Part shown: positions 17,613 to 30,523 of the stretch, piece after piece
Layout: each line of letters starts with the position of its first letter
Numbering within the stretch: the stretch's first letter is position 1
Source of the DNA: Hafnia alvei
Lineage (GTDB): Bacteria > Pseudomonadota > Gammaproteobacteria > Enterobacterales > Enterobacteriaceae
Assembly (NCBI RefSeq): GCF_964063325.1
Contig: NZ_OZ061315.1
Location: 248,001 to 312,000, forward strand
Direction of reading: 5' to 3'
Length of the DNA: 64,000 nucleotides
Notes under the pieces: model-generated
Told to the model about the DNA's origin: nothing
The model's database searches: none
Seen by the model: the letters and a program-made list of their open reading frames with translations, nothing else
Made by a program: the position numbers and the translations under genes

Positions 17613-18944
17613 ATGGAAACACTAGCTTCGTTGTATTCTGAACACATGGAAACGCTGCAGCAGCGCACCCGTGAGGTTTTAGCGCGTAGTCAACTGGATG
17701 GGTTATTGATTCATTCTGGTGAGTTGTTATCGTTGTTCTTAGACGATCGTGATTATCCGTTTAAGGTGAATCCTCAGTTCAAAGCCTGGGTGCCGGTGAC
17801 TCAAGTACCTAATTGCTGGCTGTGGGTAGACGGGGTAAATAAGCCGAAGCTTTGGTTCTATTCTCCTGTTGATTACTGGTATAGCGTTGAACCACTGCCC
17901 GAAGCGTTTTGGACTTCTCATGTAGAAATGACCGCTTTGCGTAAAGCAGATGACATCGCACAGCTGTTGCCAAGTGCGCGCGAGCGTGTTGCCTATATCG
18001 GCTATGTTCCGCAGCGTGCGCAGTCTTTGGGTATTAAAGCTGAAAATATTAACCCGCAGGCGGTGCTAGATTATCTGCACTACCATCGCGCATACAAAAC
18101 CGGCTATGAACAAGCGTGTATGCGTGAAGCGCAAAAGACGGCGGTAGTTGGGCATCAAGCAGCACTAGAAGCATTCCAGTCGGGTATGAGTGAGTTTGAT
18201 ATCAATCAGGCATATCTGACGGCAACAGGACATCGTGATACTGATGTACCGTACGACAATATCGTGGCGCTGAATGAGCATGCTGCGGTTCTGCACTACA
18301 CTACGTTACAACATAAGTTGCCTTCTGAAGTCCGTAGCTTCTTGCTTGATGCGGGTGCGGAATATAACGGCTATGCGGCGGATTTAACGCGTACCTATGC
18401 GGCTAAAAGCGATAGCGACTTTGCAGCGTTGGTCAGCGACATGAATAAAGAGCAACTGGCGCTGATTGCGACGCTGAAATGTGGTGTACGTTACACGGAT
18501 TACCATCTGCAAATGCATCAGCGTTTGGCAAAATTGCTCAAAAAACACCATATCCTGAAAGATATCAGTGAAGAAGCTGCCGTGGAGCAAGGGCTGACAT
18601 GTCCATTCCTACCGCATGGCTTGGGGCATCCGCTTGGGCTACAGGTCCATGATGTCGCAGGTTTTATGCAGGATGAAAATGGTACCCATCTGGCTGCGCC
18701 AGAAATGTATCCATTCCTGCGCTGCACGCGCATCATGGAACCGGGTATGGTGATGACTATCGAACCTGGCCTGTACTTTATTGATTCACTGCTCGCGCCG
18801 TGGAAAGAAGGGAAGTTTAGTCAGCACTTTGATTGGGCTCGCATTGATGCTTTCCGCCCTTACGGCGGGATCCGTATTGAAGATAACGTAATTTTCCATG
18901 AGAAATCAGTGGAAAATATGACGCGCGATCTGCATTTGGATTAA
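17613..18944 (+). CDS. pepQ: Xaa-Pro dipeptidase PepQ
   Basis: A 443-residue cytoplasmic prolidase (family M24B) that splits dipeptides ending in proline using two divalent metals. Metal ligands are visible in DAGAEYNGYAADLTRTY (two Asp), HGLGHPLGLQVHD (His), TIEPGLYF (Glu) and GGIRIEDN (Glu). The length equals that of E. coli PepQ. It is divergent from fadB and overlaps yigZ by one base. Confidence 0.98.
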   Translation: METLASLYSEHMETLQQRTREVLARSQLDGLLIHSGELLSLFLDDRDYPFKVNPQFKAWVPVTQVPNCWLWVDGVNKPKLWFYSPVDYWYSVEPLPEAFWTSHVEMTALRKADDIAQLLPSARERVAYIGYVPQRAQSLGIKAENINPQAVLDYLHYHRAYKTGYEQACMREAQKTAVVGHQAALEAFQSGMSEFDINQAYLTATGHRDTDVPYDNIVALNEHAAVLHYTTLQHKLPSEVRSFLLDAGAEYNGYAADLTRTYAAKSDSDFAALVSDMNKEQLALIATLKCGVRYTDYHLQMHQRLAKLLKKHHILKDISEEAAVEQGLTCPFLPHGLGHPLGLQVHDVAGFMQDENGTHLAAPEMYPFLRCTRIMEPGMVMTIEPGLYFIDSLLAPWKEGKFSQHFDWARIDAFRPYGGIRIEDNVIFHEKSVENMTRDLHLD

Positions 18945-19558
18945 TGAGTCAGCCTTATCTTATTCCCGCTGAGGCGCTGAGCTTCAGCGAGGAAATCAAA
19001 AAAAGCCGCTTCATTACCTTGTTGGCACATACGACGGGTAGCGAAGCGGCAAAAGCTTTTGTCACTCAGGTGAAATCCGAGCATCCTGATGCGCGTCATC
19101 ATTGCTGGGCGTTTGTTGCCGGTGCACCGGATGATTCTCAACAGTTAGGTTTCTCAGATGACGGTGAGCCGTCGGGAACGGCGGGAAAGCCAATGCTTGC
19201 TCAACTGATGGGCAGTCATATTGGTGAAATCACGGCGGTCGTTGTGCGTTATTATGGCGGCATCCGATTGGGAACCGGTGGTTTGGTTAAAGCCTACGGT
19301 GGCGGTGTTCAGCAAGCATTAAAACTTTTGCCAGTAGAGCGTAAAGTGCCGCAGGCTGAGTATACTTTGCAGTGTGACTATGGCTTATTGACCCAAGTTG
19401 AAGCCGTTATAGCGCAGGTTGGGGGTGAGATCTTGCAGAGTGATTATGCTGTTGATGTGCTGCTGACGGTGAGTTTGCCTGTGCTGGTTGTAGAAGACGT
19501 CGCTGAAAAGTTACGCAACATGAGCCGTGGCTCATTGCAATTACATCAGACTTCGTAA
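18944..19558 (+). CDS. yigZ: IMPACT-family protein YigZ
   Basis: A 204-residue protein of the YigZ/IMPACT family. The N-terminal UPF0029 domain is recognised by SRFITLLAH, HPDARHHCWAF, GEPSGTAGKPML and VVRYYGGIRLGTGGLVKAYGG; a smaller C-terminal domain follows. The bacterial function is not established; the eukaryotic relative IMPACT regulates the kinase GCN2. Its ATG shares one base with the pepQ stop, so it is translationally coupled to pepQ, the same arrangement as in E. coli. Confidence 0.93.
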   Translation: MSQPYLIPAEALSFSEEIKKSRFITLLAHTTGSEAAKAFVTQVKSEHPDARHHCWAFVAGAPDDSQQLGFSDDGEPSGTAGKPMLAQLMGSHIGEITAVVVRYYGGIRLGTGGLVKAYGGGVQQALKLLPVERKVPQAEYTLQCDYGLLTQVEAVIAQVGGEILQSDYAVDVLLTVSLPVLVVEDVAEKLRNMSRGSLQLHQTS

Positions 19559-19623
19559 TAATCCCCCGCATTATCTTTTTTGTTGTACTTATTACTCTTT
19601 AATTGAGCAAGGAACGTGCCCGA

Positions 19624-21075
19624 ATGCATTTTCGTGCCATTATCCGCATCGTCGGTTTACTCGTCATATTGTTCTCTGGAACTATGATCATCCCGGGGCT
19701 TGTTGCCCTGATTTATCGTGACGGTGCAGGCCGGGCGTTTACTCAAACTTTCTTTGTTGCGCTAACGATTGGTACTTTGCTGTGGTGGCCACAGCGTAAG
19801 CAAAAACATGAGTTAAAACCGCGTGAAGGTTTTTTGATAGTCGTGCTGTTCTGGACGGTGTTGGGCAGCGTTGGGGCATTGCCTTTCCTGTTTTCAGAGC
19901 GCCCGAACCTCAGCGTGACGGACGCCTTCTTTGAATCTTTCTCAGGATTAACGACCACGGGGGCAACGACTCTTGTTGGTTTAGATAACCTCCCTAAAGC
20001 TATTTTATTCTATCGACAAATGCTGCAATGGCTTGGCGGTATGGGGATCATCGTCTTGGCCGTCGCTATTTTGCCTATTTTAGGTGTCGGCGGATTACAG
20101 CTCTATCGTGCTGAAATGCCGGGGCCGCTAAAAGATAATAAGATGCGCCCACGTATTGCTGAAACGGCCAAAACATTATGGTTTATCTACGTTTTGCTGA
20201 CCGTTGCGTGTGCCGTGGCGTTGTGGGGGGCGGGGATGGATGTCTTCGACGCCATTTCTCATAGCTTCTCGACTATCGCGATTGGGGGATTCTCCACACA
20301 CGATGCCAGCATAGGCTATTTCAACAGTCCTACCATCAATACCATTATTGCTGTGTTCCTACTGATTTCCGGTTGTAACTTCAGCTTGCACTTTGCGCTC
20401 CTTAGCGGGCGAAGCTTGAAAGTGTATTGGCGCGATCCTGAGTTCCGTATGTTCATTTTTGTTCAGTTGACGCTGGTGGCGATCTGCACCCTTGTTCTGT
20501 GGTGGCATAACGTTTATCAAACTGGGCTGCAAACGGTGAATCAGGCATTTTTCCAAGTGGTTTCAATGGCGACAACCGCTGGGTTTACCACTGACAGCAT
20601 TGCGCACTGGCCGTTATTCCTTCCTGTGCTTCTATTATGTTCCGCATTCATAGGCGGCTGTGCGGGTTCAACGGGCGGGGGGCTGAAAGTCATCCGTATC
20701 CTGCTGCTGTTCTTGCAGGGATCTCGTGAACTCAAGCGATTGGTGCATCCTAATGCGGTTTACACCATCAAGTTAGGCAGCCGAGCTTTGCCAGAGCGTA
20801 TCCTTGAAGCGGTGTGGGGATTCTTCTCCGCCTACGCATTAGTCTTCATCATTAGTATGCTTGCGATTATCGCGACAGGGGTTGATGATTTCTCTGCGTT
20901 TGCTGCCGTGGTCGCTACATTGAACAACCTCGGACCAGGGTTAGGGGTGGTTGCGGATAACTTTACCTCTATGAATGATGCGGCTAAATGGGTGTTGGTC
21001 GTCACCATGCTGTTTGGTCGATTAGAAGTCTTCACCTTATTAGTGCTGTTTACGCCAACGTTTTGGCGTAACTAA
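19624..21075 (+). CDS. trkH: Trk potassium-uptake membrane subunit TrkH
   Basis: A 483-residue polytopic inner-membrane protein, the exact length of E. coli TrkH. Selectivity-filter-like loops are visible: SGLTTTGATTL, IAIGGFSTHD, MATTAGFTTDS and NNLGPGLGVV. It forms the potassium channel of the Trk system, gated by TrkA. ATG 19624 (MHFRAIIRIVG) is the start, matching E. coli, with AAGGA ten bases upstream; a TTG seven codons earlier is not needed. hemG follows 43 bases on. Confidence 0.97.
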   Translation: MHFRAIIRIVGLLVILFSGTMIIPGLVALIYRDGAGRAFTQTFFVALTIGTLLWWPQRKQKHELKPREGFLIVVLFWTVLGSVGALPFLFSERPNLSVTDAFFESFSGLTTTGATTLVGLDNLPKAILFYRQMLQWLGGMGIIVLAVAILPILGVGGLQLYRAEMPGPLKDNKMRPRIAETAKTLWFIYVLLTVACAVALWGAGMDVFDAISHSFSTIAIGGFSTHDASIGYFNSPTINTIIAVFLLISGCNFSLHFALLSGRSLKVYWRDPEFRMFIFVQLTLVAICTLVLWWHNVYQTGLQTVNQAFFQVVSMATTAGFTTDSIAHWPLFLPVLLLCSAFIGGCAGSTGGGLKVIRILLLFLQGSRELKRLVHPNAVYTIKLGSRALPERILEAVWGFFSAYALVFIISMLAIIATGVDDFSAFAAVVATLNNLGPGLGVVADNFTSMNDAAKWVLVVTMLFGRLEVFTLLVLFTPTFWRN

Positions 21076-21118
21076 AGTATTCACGATTAATTATGGATAA
21101 TGCCAGAGGCCGTAAGCT

Positions 21119-21661
21119 ATGAAGAAAACATTAGTGCTTTATTCAAGCCAAGATGGACAGACAAAAGCTATCGCCTCTTATATCGCTTCAGCGTTATCTG
21201 AAACGACGATGTGCGATGTGCAAGATTTGGCAATCTCGATGGATATCGATCTTGCCAACTACCAGGCGATCGTGATTGGTGCATCGGTTCGCTACGGACA
21301 TTTTCAACGTGCGCTATATCAGTTCACCAAAATGAATACTGCTCAGTTAAATACAATGCCGAGTGCTTTCTTTGCGGTAAACCTCACGGCCCGTAAACCT
21401 GAGAAGAGAACTCCACAGACCAATGCGTATACGCGTAAGTTCTTGCTTGCTACGCCTTGGCAGCCAAAACTATGTTCGGTGTTTGCTGGGGCGCTGCGTT
21501 ATCCACGATATGGTTGGCTAGATAAGTTTATGATCAAACTTATTATGAAAATGACCGGTGGGGAAACGGATACGACTAAAGAAGTTGAATATACGGATTG
21601 GCAGGATGTAGAGCGCTTTGCACAGGGATTTGTCCGTTTAACCAGCAGTGTGGTGCGATAA
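21119..21661 (+). CDS. hemG: Menaquinone-dependent protoporphyrinogen IX oxidase HemG
   Basis: A 180-residue long-chain flavodoxin-like protein. The FMN phosphate loop LYSSQDGQTKAIA is at residues 7-19, and AIVIGASVRYGHF and FFAVNLTARKPEKRTP are typical of HemG. It oxidises protoporphyrinogen IX to protoporphyrin IX at the inner membrane and passes electrons to quinones. The rRNA operon promoters begin within 70 bases of its stop. Confidence 0.97.
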   Translation: MKKTLVLYSSQDGQTKAIASYIASALSETTMCDVQDLAISMDIDLANYQAIVIGASVRYGHFQRALYQFTKMNTAQLNTMPSAFFAVNLTARKPEKRTPQTNAYTRKFLLATPWQPKLCSVFAGALRYPRYGWLDKFMIKLIMKMTGGETDTTKEVEYTDWQDVERFAQGFVRLTSSVVR

Positions 21662-21724
21662 TCATCACAAAACACAACTTTTGTTGATAAATTACGCGGT
21701 CAGTAATTATTTTCAAATAAACAC

Positions 21725-21873
21725 TTGTCAGTCGTTCAGAAGTCCCTATAATGCGCCACCACTGACCGGGAACAACGACGCAAACGTCGCTCGGTGAGGA
21801 AGAGAAAAGCATCGCAGTAATGCGAATTTCTGAAAAGAAAAAAGCTTGACTCTTCAGGAGGAAAGCGTAATAT
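21725..21873 (+). promoter_or_regulatory. Tandem rRNA promoters P1 and P2
   Basis: P1 has TTGTCA (21725-21730) and TATAAT (21747-21752) with a 16-base spacer and a GC-rich discriminator GCGCC, the hallmark of stringently controlled rRNA promoters. An AT-rich stretch upstream (from about 21665) fits UP-element and Fis regions. P2 has TTGACT (21846-21851) and TAATAT (21868-21873), also with a 16-base spacer. Confidence 0.88.
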
Positions 21874-21912
21874 TCACCTCCCGAGTTGCTGGAACGAATG
21901 TTCGCAATTCGC

Positions 21913-21924
21913 TGCTCTTTAACA
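21913..21924 (+). promoter_or_regulatory. boxA antitermination site in the rRNA leader
   Basis: TGCTCTTTAACA is the rRNA boxA element that recruits NusB, S10 and SuhB to prevent Rho termination in the leader. Confidence 0.88.
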
Positions 21925-21930
21925 ATTTAT

Positions 21931-21946
21931 CAGACAATCTGTGTGG
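21931..21946 (+). other. 16S rRNA processing stem, 5' arm
   Basis: CAGACAATCTGTGTGG is fully complementary to CCACACAGATTGTCTG at 23658-23673 beyond the 16S 3' end. The 16-bp duplex closes the 16S precursor loop and is the expected RNase III cleavage site. Confidence 0.85.
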
Positions 21947-22089
21947 GCACTCACAAGACAATATCTAACGTCCTCGGACGATAAAATATTAAAGTCTTGA
22001 AGAGTGACCAAGCAGTAATTCATTTAGTGAATTATTACGAAAGTTAATTTTCGAGCATCGCTTAACTTGTTTAAGCAAATCAAGCTTTT

Positions 22090-23631
<1,542 letters not shown>

Positions 23632-23769
23632 CCTAAAGATAGCGTTAAGTGCAGTGTCCACACAGATTGTCTGATGAAATTAATGAGCAAGAGCACCTGT
23701 TGATGTTGTGAGTTTTAAGACTCATGCTGATACGAAACGAGAAAGTGAAAGCTTTGTCGGTATTTTCGT

Positions 23770-23845
23770 GTCCCCATCGTCTAGAGGCCTAGGACACTGC
23801 CCTTTCACGGCTGTAACAGGGGTTCGAATCCCCTTGGGGACGCCA
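23770..23845 (+). tRNA. gltT: tRNA-Glu (TTC)
   Basis: A 76-base gene in the 16S-23S spacer. The acceptor stem GTCCCCA / TGGGGAC is intact, CCA is encoded, and the anticodon TTC is at 23804-23806. In the anticodon stem CTGCC / GGCTG the second pair is U-U (23798 with 23812), where E. coli has a C-G pair. The same text occurs in the second operon. Confidence 0.95.
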
Positions 23846-23918
23846 TTCCGATAATGAGTGAAAGACATTATCACCTGAATATCTTAAAGATGACTTTATT
23901 AAGTCGTGTTTAAGATAT

Positions 23919-23930
23919 TGCTCTTTAACA
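23919..23930 (+). promoter_or_regulatory. boxA antitermination site in the 16S-23S spacer
   Basis: TGCTCTTTAACA, the same element as in the leader, lies between tRNA-Glu and 23S and re-arms the antitermination complex before the long 23S gene. Confidence 0.85.
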
Positions 23931-24082
23931 ATCTGGAACAAGCTGAAATTTGAAAGCTTAAGCAACTGTGAGACACACTGACACAGTTAGCATTAAGCAG
24001 TCTCTCAATTTTTTGCAATCTTGAATGCTGTCTTGAACCGGTTCGTAACCGCGTTCACTAAAAAGACACCTTCGGGTTGTGA

Positions 24083-26991
<2,909 letters not shown>

Positions 26992-27109
26992 ACAACACCG
27001 AAGGTGTTTTAAGACGCAGAGACGCGAAAACACAAAGAGTAGGCTTGTGAACAGATTGGTTTGTATGGCTAGCTGTAGAAATACAGAGAGCGGTACAAAT
27101 AACAGAATA

Positions 27110-27229
27110 TGCCTGGCGGCGATAGCGCGGTGGTCCCACCTGACCCCATGCCGAACTCAGAAGTGAAACGCCGTAGCGCCGATGGTAGTGTGGGGTCTCC
27201 CCATGCGAGAGTAGGGAACTGCCAGGCTT
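27110..27229 (+). rRNA. rrf: 5S ribosomal RNA
   Basis: A 120-base gene starting TGCCTGGCGGCGATAGCGCG and ending GAACTGCCAGGCTT; the ends pair as helix I. The interior is nearly the same as E. coli 5S. It is followed directly by the operon terminator. Confidence 0.97.
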
Positions 27230-27243
27230 TAAATAAAGTAAAG

Positions 27244-27271
27244 AACCTCAGTCGAAAGACTGGGGTTTTTT
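27244..27271 (+). terminator. rRNA operon terminator
   Basis: The stem AACCTCAGTC / GACTGGGGTT (one G-U pair) with a GAAA tetraloop is followed by a run of T. It ends the first rRNA operon. Confidence 0.88.
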
Positions 27272-27310
27272 GCTATGGGAATTTGAAAAGAATAAATGCC
27301 TAGTTATTAT

Positions 27311-27325
27311 TGATATTAATTATCA
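27311..27325. promoter_or_regulatory. Fur-box-like operator upstream of the siderophore-binding gene
   Basis: TGATATTAATTATCA matches the 7-1-7 Fur consensus (TGATAAT-N-ATTATCA) at 13 of 14 defined bases, inside a longer palindrome ATTGATA..TATCAAT. It lies just upstream of a good promoter: TTGACA (27332-27337), 16-base spacer, TAGAAT (27354-27359). Iron-replete Fur would be expected to repress the gene. Confidence 0.75.
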
Positions 27326-27391
27326 ATTGCATTGACATATTTCCTGCTCTATCTAGAATGCGAATCTCTTATTTCCGCTTGGATGCGCATT

Positions 27392-28342
27392 ATGAAAAAT
27401 ATTTCTCTGGCTATTATTTCCTCTATTTTGTCGTTTACCAGTTATTGTTCAGTAGCAAAAGAGCCGACAAAGACTGTGGTCGCTCATGTAACTGCATCGA
27501 CAGCAGACACATTGAGCATTACACACGCTGCTGGCGTCACTCAAATCCATAAGAACCCACAGCGTGTGATTCTGTTTGATTTTGGTACCTATGATTCACT
27601 GGAAGAGCTAGGGCTGACAAGCCACGTCGTTGGTTTGCCAAAATCAATACCTAGCTATATAAAAGGTAAAGTATCATCTTCAATCACTGAAGTTGGGGGA
27701 ATGAAAGACCCTGATTTAAACGCGATTGCACTGTTACAGCCTGATTTGATTATTATCACAGGCCGTCAAGGCAATTCATATGAGGCGCTTTCCGCTATCG
27801 CGCCAACGATTAGTTTAGCTACTGATCAGAATACATATTTTGCATCCGTGAAGACAAATGCGGAATTATTAGGCCAGATATTTGATAAAAAAGATGACGT
27901 TGCTCGTTATATCGAGGCTTTATCTCATCAAATAGCGTCTATAAAGTCTGATAAAGCGCCGGAGAATCTTACTGCTTTAACGTTGATACATAACAATGGC
28001 AATTTTGGCGTGACTCACCAACCTATTGTTTTTGATGTATTAGGGATGAAACCGGCAAAGGTTACCCTGCCAAAATCAGATAATAATAATAAGAAGCGCG
28101 TGCCGTTAACAACGCACGACATCGCTCAGACAAATCCGGATATTATTTTCATTGTGGACCGCAGCGCGGCTATTGGCAAAACACCGTTGGATAAAGCAAA
28201 ATTTGAAGATGACAATCTGCGTTCTACATCGGCCTTTAAAAATGGAAAGATCGTTTATCTGACGCCTGATCTTTGGTATTTATCGGGGGCAGGTTTAAAG
28301 AGTACAGCAGCACAATTAACTGAGGTAGCAAACGCACTTTAG
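27392..28342 (+). CDS. Siderophore ABC transporter substrate-binding protein (YclQ/FatB/VctP type)
   Basis: A 316-residue periplasmic binding protein of the iron-siderophore family (Peripla_BP_2). The N-terminal 22-25 residues are a signal peptide (MKNISLAIISS...). Conserved segments resemble Bacillus YclQ, as recalled: VILFDFGTYDSLEELGL, QPDLIIITGRQGNSYE, PDIIFIVDRSAAIG and DLWYLSGAGL, which suggests binding of catecholate or mixed siderophores. ATG 27392 is preferred since the signal peptide starts there; the frame opens 20 codons earlier, inside the promoter. No permease or ATPase gene is adjacent. It is visibly AT-richer than its neighbours and absent from the E. coli rrnB-murB junction. 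Confidence 0.85.
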   Translation: MKNISLAIISSILSFTSYCSVAKEPTKTVVAHVTASTADTLSITHAAGVTQIHKNPQRVILFDFGTYDSLEELGLTSHVVGLPKSIPSYIKGKVSSSITEVGGMKDPDLNAIALLQPDLIIITGRQGNSYEALSAIAPTISLATDQNTYFASVKTNAELLGQIFDKKDDVARYIEALSHQIASIKSDKAPENLTALTLIHNNGNFGVTHQPIVFDVLGMKPAKVTLPKSDNNNKKRVPLTTHDIAQTNPDIIFIVDRSAAIGKTPLDKAKFEDDNLRSTSAFKNGKIVYLTPDLWYLSGAGLKSTAAQLTEVANAL

Positions 28343-28360
28343 CGCTGAGGTGCAATTAAC

Positions 28361-28390
28361 GGCGGTATAAGATAATGCCGCCACTTTTAT
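28361..28390 (+). terminator. Terminator after the siderophore-binding gene
   Basis: GGCGGTAT pairs with ATGCCGCC (one G-U pair) and is followed by ACTTTTAT. It isolates the gene from murB, so the gene forms its own transcription unit. Confidence 0.6.
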
Positions 28391-28480
28391 TCTCTTCTGG
28401 CTACACATCTATTTATCCAAAAATTCAAAGAAGGATCGGTTAGACTAAGCGTAGTTTAGTCAGGATGAGATCCTTGTTTC

Positions 28481-29518
28481 ATGTCTAATAGCCGTGCATC
28501 GCTTACCAAATTCACTACATTTGGAATTAACGCCAAAGCCAAAGATATTATTGTTGCCACATCACCGGATTCTTTAGCGGAATTCTGGCGCATAGCAGTC
28601 GATCGACATGATCCTGTTTTGATCTTGGGTGAGGGCAGTAACGTATTATTTCTAGAGGACTTTTCTGGAACCATACTACTGAATCGTATTAAAGGTATCA
28701 CTATTACGGAAGACCGTGATAGCTGGCGACTTCATGTGGGGGCGGGAGAGAATTGGCATGAGCTGGTGAAATATTCACTGGAACAGGGCATGTCTGGTCT
28801 TGAAAACCTTGCGTTGATCCCAGGATGCGCGGGCTCTGCACCCATTCAAAATATTGGTGCTTATGGGATCGAATTCCAAAGAGTTTGTGATTACGTCGAT
28901 GTATTGAATTTACGCACGAATGAAGTCTTTCGTTTAACCGCTGATGAATGTCACTTTGGCTATCGGGAAAGTATTTTCAAGCACAACTACCGCGATGGCT
29001 ACGCGATTATCGCTGTAGGTGTCCGTCTAGAGAAGCTGTGGCAGCCAGTATTGAACTATGGTGATTTAACCCTGCTGCCTCGTGAAACGGTAACGCCGAA
29101 GCAGGTCTTTGATTCAGTTTGCCATATGCGAAAGACAAAACTGCCTGATCCACATGAAACGGGTAATGCGGGTAGTTTCTTCAAAAACCCGGTCGTGACG
29201 GCAGCCGTTGCAGCGCAGATTAAAGCGATATTCCCTGATGCCCCTATGTACCCACAAGCATCGGGTGATATGAAGCTTGCTGCTGGTTGGCTTATCGACC
29301 GCTGTGACCTTAAAGGGTTTCAGGTTGGTGGAGCCGCGGTACATCAGAAGCAGGCATTGGTTTTAATTAATAAAGATCATGCTACGAGTGCTGACGTTGC
29401 TATGCTAGCGCAAGCTGTACGCAACAGAGTTGCAGAGAAATTTGATGTGTGGCTAGAACCTGAGGTTCGTTTTATATCGGCTACTGGTGAAGTTAATGCG
29501 GTTGAGGTTTTGTCATGA
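28481..29518 (+). CDS. murB: UDP-N-acetylenolpyruvoylglucosamine reductase MurB
   Basis: Reduces enolpyruvyl-UDP-GlcNAc to UDP-MurNAc with NADPH and FAD, the second committed step of peptidoglycan synthesis. The FAD-binding motif LILGEGSNVLF is near residue 46, followed by PGCAGSAPIQNIGAYG; the catalytic Ser is in NAGSFFKNP and the Glu in WLEPEVRF. The 345-residue protein is of the type I class, like E. coli MurB. Its stop overlaps birA by four bases. Confidence 0.98.
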   Translation: MSNSRASLTKFTTFGINAKAKDIIVATSPDSLAEFWRIAVDRHDPVLILGEGSNVLFLEDFSGTILLNRIKGITITEDRDSWRLHVGAGENWHELVKYSLEQGMSGLENLALIPGCAGSAPIQNIGAYGIEFQRVCDYVDVLNLRTNEVFRLTADECHFGYRESIFKHNYRDGYAIIAVGVRLEKLWQPVLNYGDLTLLPRETVTPKQVFDSVCHMRKTKLPDPHETGNAGSFFKNPVVTAAVAAQIKAIFPDAPMYPQASGDMKLAAGWLIDRCDLKGFQVGGAAVHQKQALVLINKDHATSADVAMLAQAVRNRVAEKFDVWLEPEVRFISATGEVNAVEVLS

Positions 29519-30474
29519 AAGATATCAGCGTTCCCTTACGCTTAATCAATATTCTCTCTGATGGTGAGTTTCATTCAGGGGAATACCTTGGTGAGCTGAT
29601 GGGAATGAGCCGAGCGGGCGTCAATAAGCATATCCAGACAATCCGTGATTGGGGAATCGATGTTTTCACGGTTCCAGGTAAAGGTTACAGCCTACCATCG
29701 CCGATGCAGCTGCTTGATGAGCAAGAGATTACAAAACAGCTACCCGAAGGTGGCGTAACGGTACTCCCCGTGGTTGACTCCACTAACCAGTATCTACTCG
29801 ATCGTATACACGAACTGCGTTCTGGCGATGCATGTGTAGCTGAATATCAGCAAGCGGGTCGTGGTCGTCGTGGTCGACACTGGTTTTCACCTTTTGGTGC
29901 TAACCTTTACCTCTCAATGTTCTGGCGTTTAGAACAAGGCCCTGCGGCGGCTATGGGCTTAAGTTTGGTGATTGGGATCGTGATGGCTGAAGTGTTGCGA
30001 GAGCTTGGTGCTCCAGATGTGAAGGTGAAGTGGCCAAACGATCTTTATCTCAATGATAAGAAGTTAGCGGGTATCCTCGTCGAATTGACAGGGAAAACCG
30101 GTGATGCTGCAAATATTGTTATTGGCGCTGGCATCAACTTATCTATGCGTTCTCCTGATACTTCGATAGTTAATCAACAGTGGATTAATCTTCAGGAAGC
30201 CGGCGTTAAAATCAATCGCAACGAATTAGTTGCCCGTTTATTGAAGCGACTGCGTGATACCTTGATTGATTTTGAAACACGCGGTTTGGCTCCTTTTGTC
30301 GAGCGCTGGCGTGAGCTTGATAATTTTATTGACCGTCCAGTTAATCTTCTGATTGGTGAGCAAAAAATTTACGGGATTGCTCGAGGTATCGACGCTCAGG
30401 GAGCGCTGCTTCTAGACCGAGAAGGTGAAGTGACGCCATTCATCGGTGGTGAGATTTCACTGCGTGGCGCATAA
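29515..30474 (+). CDS. birA: Biotin-protein ligase and biotin operon repressor BirA
   Basis: A 319-residue bifunctional protein. The N-terminal winged helix (residues 1-60, LGELMGMSRAGVNKHIQ) binds the bio operator; the ligase domain has GRGRRGRHW for biotinyl-AMP binding and KWPNDLYLNDKKLAGILVE; a small SH3-like domain closes it. It biotinylates the AccB carrier protein and represses biotin synthesis. ATG 29515 overlaps the murB stop. Confidence 0.98.
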   Translation: MKDISVPLRLINILSDGEFHSGEYLGELMGMSRAGVNKHIQTIRDWGIDVFTVPGKGYSLPSPMQLLDEQEITKQLPEGGVTVLPVVDSTNQYLLDRIHELRSGDACVAEYQQAGRGRRGRHWFSPFGANLYLSMFWRLEQGPAAAMGLSLVIGIVMAEVLRELGAPDVKVKWPNDLYLNDKKLAGILVELTGKTGDAANIVIGAGINLSMRSPDTSIVNQQWINLQEAGVKINRNELVARLLKRLRDTLIDFETRGLAPFVERWRELDNFIDRPVNLLIGEQKIYGIARGIDAQGALLLDREGEVTPFIGGEISLRGA

Positions 30475-30477
30475 CCA

Positions 30478-30507
30478 AGAGGGCATCAGAAATGATGCCC
30501 TCTTTCT
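30478..30507 (+). terminator. Intrinsic terminator of murB-birA
   Basis: A perfect 11-bp stem AGAGGGCATCA / TGATGCCCTCT with a GAAA loop and trailing T. It lies between the convergent birA and coaA genes. Confidence 0.8.
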
Positions 30508-30523
30508 AGCAAATCTCAATGGA

